Assembly: GCA_019347645.1 (NCBI GenBank)
Contig: JAHWKZ010000087.1
Location: 1 to 5,972, forward strand
Direction: 5' to 3'
DNA from: Gemmatimonadota bacterium
Lineage (GTDB): Bacteria; Gemmatimonadota; Gemmatimonadetes; JACCXV01; JAHWKZ01
DNA length: 5,972 nt
This document shows positions 4,641 through 5,972 of the stretch, piece by piece; position 1 is the first letter of the stretch, and each line of letters opens with the position of its first letter. The notes under the pieces are model-generated. The model was given only the letters and a program-made list of their open reading frames with translations, was not told the origin of the DNA and searched no databases. The position numbers and the translations under genes are program-made.

Positions 4641-5300
4641 ATGGCGGAGGAAGGCATCGAGGAGCGGCCCGAGGAGTCCGGGGAGGAAGAGCTCGACATC
4701 CCCAGCGGAACGCGGATCACCGCGCTCGCCGACGGGGTGTTCGCGATCGTGATGACGCTCCTCGTCCTCGGGATCGACATGCCGGAAGTGGCCGACGACC
4801 AGTTGGGGGACCGACTGATGGGCGAGATCCTCCTGGTATGGCCCAAGCTCAGCGCCTTCGTGGTGTCCTTCCTGGTGCTGGGTATCTACTGGATCGGCCA
4901 CCACAGCCAGTTCCACTTCATGAAGGGCGTCAACCGGACGGCGCTGTGGCTCAACATCGTCTTCTTCATGTTCGTCAGCCTGGTGCCGTTCTCCACCCGT
5001 GTGGTGGGCCACTACGGCACCCAGGGGTTCTCGCTGTGGCTCTACGCCGCCAACCTGATCCTGATCAGCATGGTCCTCCTGGTCCACTGGCGGTACGCGA
5101 TGCGGGCCGGGCTGCTGAAGGACGAGGCCGACGAGGAGATGGCCCGGAGTGCCTCGCGCCGAATCCTGGTGGGGCCCGCGATCTACGTGGCCGCGATCGG
5201 GGTCTCGTTCTTCAGCGCCCGACTCGCCCTGCTCGTGATCCTCCTGGCACCCGTCCTCCACATCCTGCCGGGCCCGATCCATCTGCACTGGACGCGCTGA
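4641..5300 (+). CDS. TMEM175 / DUF1211 family membrane protein, possible potassium channel subunit
   Basis: The 219-residue protein has an acidic N-terminal tail (residues 1-20) and about six membrane helices, near 28-45, 68-85, 101-118, 129-148, 175-192 and 193-210. Family landmarks (Pfam PF06736) are RITALADGVFAIVMTLLVLGI in helix 1, YWIGHHSQFHFM after helix 2, and NRTALWLNIVFFMFVSLVPFST across helix 3. Characterised bacterial members are potassium channels in which the first helix lines the pore and carries an RxxxFSD motif. Here that motif is R25-ITA-L29-A30-D31: the arginine and aspartate are kept, but Phe-Ser is replaced by Leu-Ala. Channel activity is thus plausible but not assured. 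An alternative start at GTG 4602 would add 13 basic residues. I prefer ATG 4641 because the upstream part lacks family-like sequence and a -10-like element lies between. No clear partner gene is adjacent. Confidence 0.9.
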   Translation: MAEEGIEERPEESGEEELDIPSGTRITALADGVFAIVMTLLVLGIDMPEVADDQLGDRLMGEILLVWPKLSAFVVSFLVLGIYWIGHHSQFHFMKGVNRTALWLNIVFFMFVSLVPFSTRVVGHYGTQGFSLWLYAANLILISMVLLVHWRYAMRAGLLKDEADEEMARSASRRILVGPAIYVAAIGVSFFSARLALLVILLAPVLHILPGPIHLHWTR

Positions 5301-5313
5301 GGCGCGGGACCGT

Positions 5314-5342
5314 CTGACACCGCCCGGGGGCGCCTGTATCTT
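5314..5342 (+). promoter_or_regulatory. Sigma70-like promoter for tgt, placed for a leaderless transcript
   Basis: CTGACA (5314-5319) matches the -35 consensus at five of six positions, and TATCTT (5337-5342) matches the -10 consensus at four of six. They are separated by exactly 17 bases. Counting about seven bases from the -10 puts the transcription start at or beside the A of ATG 5349. There is no Shine-Dalgarno between the -10 and the ATG, which agrees with leaderless translation. This is the best complete promoter in the window. Confidence 0.65.
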
Positions 5343-5348
5343 CTAACG

Positions 5349-5972
5349 ATGCATTGGGCACCAGGCGCGGAGGACGGCGCGGCGCGGACGGGGACGCTGC
5401 GGACCGATCACGGCGAGGTGGCGACGCCGGCGTTCATGCCGGTCGGGACGCTCGCGACCGTCAAGGGACTGACATCGGCGGAACTTCGACGGCTGGGCGT
5501 CGGGATGGTGCTGGCCAACGCGTACCATCTTCACCTGCGGCCGGGATCGGAGCCGATCCGCCGCCTCGGCGGGCTCCACCGCTTCATGGCGTGGGACCAC
5601 CCGATCCTGACCGACAGCGGTGGCTATCAGGTGTTCAGCCTGGCCAGGCTGAACGCCATCGACGAGGACGGGGTGACGTTCCGGAGCCACCTCGACGGGT
5701 CGCGCCACCGGTTCACCCCCGAGCGGGTGATGGAGATCGAGACCGCGCTGGGGGCGGACGTTATCATGGCGTTCGACGACTGCGCGCCGTACCCGTGCGA
5801 CGCGGCGGGCGCACGGGCGGCGGCTGAGCGCACGGCGCGCTGGGCCGAGCGGTGCCTGGAGGCCCACCGGCGGCTGCAGGCCAGTGGGCCGTGGGCGCAT
5901 CGGCAACGCCTGTACGGGATCGTCCAGGGTTCGACGTATCCCGAGCTCCGGCGCGAGAGCGCCCGGGCGATC
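5349..5972 (+). CDS. tgt: Queuine/archaeosine-type tRNA-guanine transglycosylase Tgt, 5' part
   Basis: Tgt swaps the guanine at wobble position 34 of GUN-anticodon tRNAs for preQ1, the step before QueA in queuosine synthesis. The 208 visible codons start MHWAPGAEDGAARTGTL and continue with TPAFMPVGTLATVKGLTSAE and ANAYHLHLRPG. DSGGYQVFSL follows, with the catalytic aspartate at residue 89, then IMAFDDCAPYP (aspartate 143) and LYGIVQGS (188-195). The positions of D89 and D143 coincide with the E. coli numbering, which supports the chosen start. The nucleophilic aspartate, the zinc-binding cysteines and the histidine belong to the missing C-terminal part. The frame is open to the window's right edge. 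ATG 5349 is favoured by the promoter just upstream and by family length; there is no ribosome site. The gene is separated from queA by four unrelated genes. Confidence 0.97.
   Translation, partial: MHWAPGAEDGAARTGTLRTDHGEVATPAFMPVGTLATVKGLTSAELRRLGVGMVLANAYHLHLRPGSEPIRRLGGLHRFMAWDHPILTDSGGYQVFSLARLNAIDEDGVTFRSHLDGSRHRFTPERVMEIETALGADVIMAFDDCAPYPCDAAGARAAAERTARWAERCLEAHRRLQASGPWAHRQRLYGIVQGSTYPELRRESARAI

Noticed and set aside
4557..5288. Minus-strand upstream extension of the NTPase frame
   Set aside because: It is histidine/aspartate/glutamine-rich antisense to the TMEM175-type gene, lacks family similarity, and Walker A belongs at the N-terminus of this family.
5301..5336. Possible terminator hairpin after the TMEM175-type gene
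   Set aside because: Only short GC pairings with a 2-base or very long loop can be drawn, and there is no T-run; the stretch is better explained as the tgt promoter.
1..5972. A new defence, mobile or CRISPR-type system
   Set aside because: No repeats, integrases, transposases, nucleases or toxin-like partners are visible; gene content and base composition indicate ordinary chromosome.

Overview
The window is a 6 kb stretch of a very GC-rich bacterial chromosome (third codon positions are almost all G or C). Both edges cut through housekeeping genes. On the left is the 3' part of ruvB (Holliday-junction branch-migration helicase). On the right is the 5' part of tgt (tRNA-guanine transglycosylase). 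queA, the other queuosine gene, lies in the middle. The ruvB - DUF2905 - queA - tgt order is a familiar chromosomal neighbourhood in many bacteria, so this is core genome and not a mobile region. RuvB wording (KRGLLTGPLRSRFE) and the conserved small proteins recall deep-branching high-GC phyla such as Acidobacteriota or Gemmatimonadota. That is an impression from memory and cannot be settled here.

Layout, left to right. (a) 1-1592, plus strand: ruvB, then a 58-residue four-cysteine protein (872-1048) that is easily overlooked, then a six-helix membrane protein whose ATG and Shine-Dalgarno lie inside the end of the small gene. (b) 1593-1816: a 224-base gap without a convincing gene, ending in a TATATT -10-like element. 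(c) 1817-3487, plus: an unrecognised 124-residue protein, a DUF2905 membrane protein overlapping it by 25 bases, and queA, probably one transcript. (d) 3492-4044: two small conserved-looking proteins transcribed divergently from an 88-base spacer. (e) 4041-5300: a THEP1-type nucleoside triphosphatase on the minus strand and a TMEM175/DUF1211-type membrane protein on the plus strand, divergent from an 84-base spacer. (f) 5314-5972: a good sigma70-like promoter placed so that transcription should start at or next to the tgt ATG, then tgt itself.

Tgt exchanges guanine-34 for preQ1 in GUN-anticodon tRNAs, and QueA then builds epoxyqueuosine on it, so these two genes share a pathway. RuvB works with RuvA and RuvC, whose genes are not in view. 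The four genes between queA and tgt alternate in strand and have no evident link to queuosine. The gene ends are tightly packed: queA and its convergent neighbour are 4 bases apart, and another convergent pair shares one CTAG for both stop codons. I see no rRNA, tRNA, CRISPR, insertion sequence or clear Rho-independent terminator, and nothing that amounts to a new defence or mobile system. The most useful results are the unlisted small cysteine gene, the leaderless-type tgt promoter, the altered TMEM175 filter motif and several small genes of unknown function.
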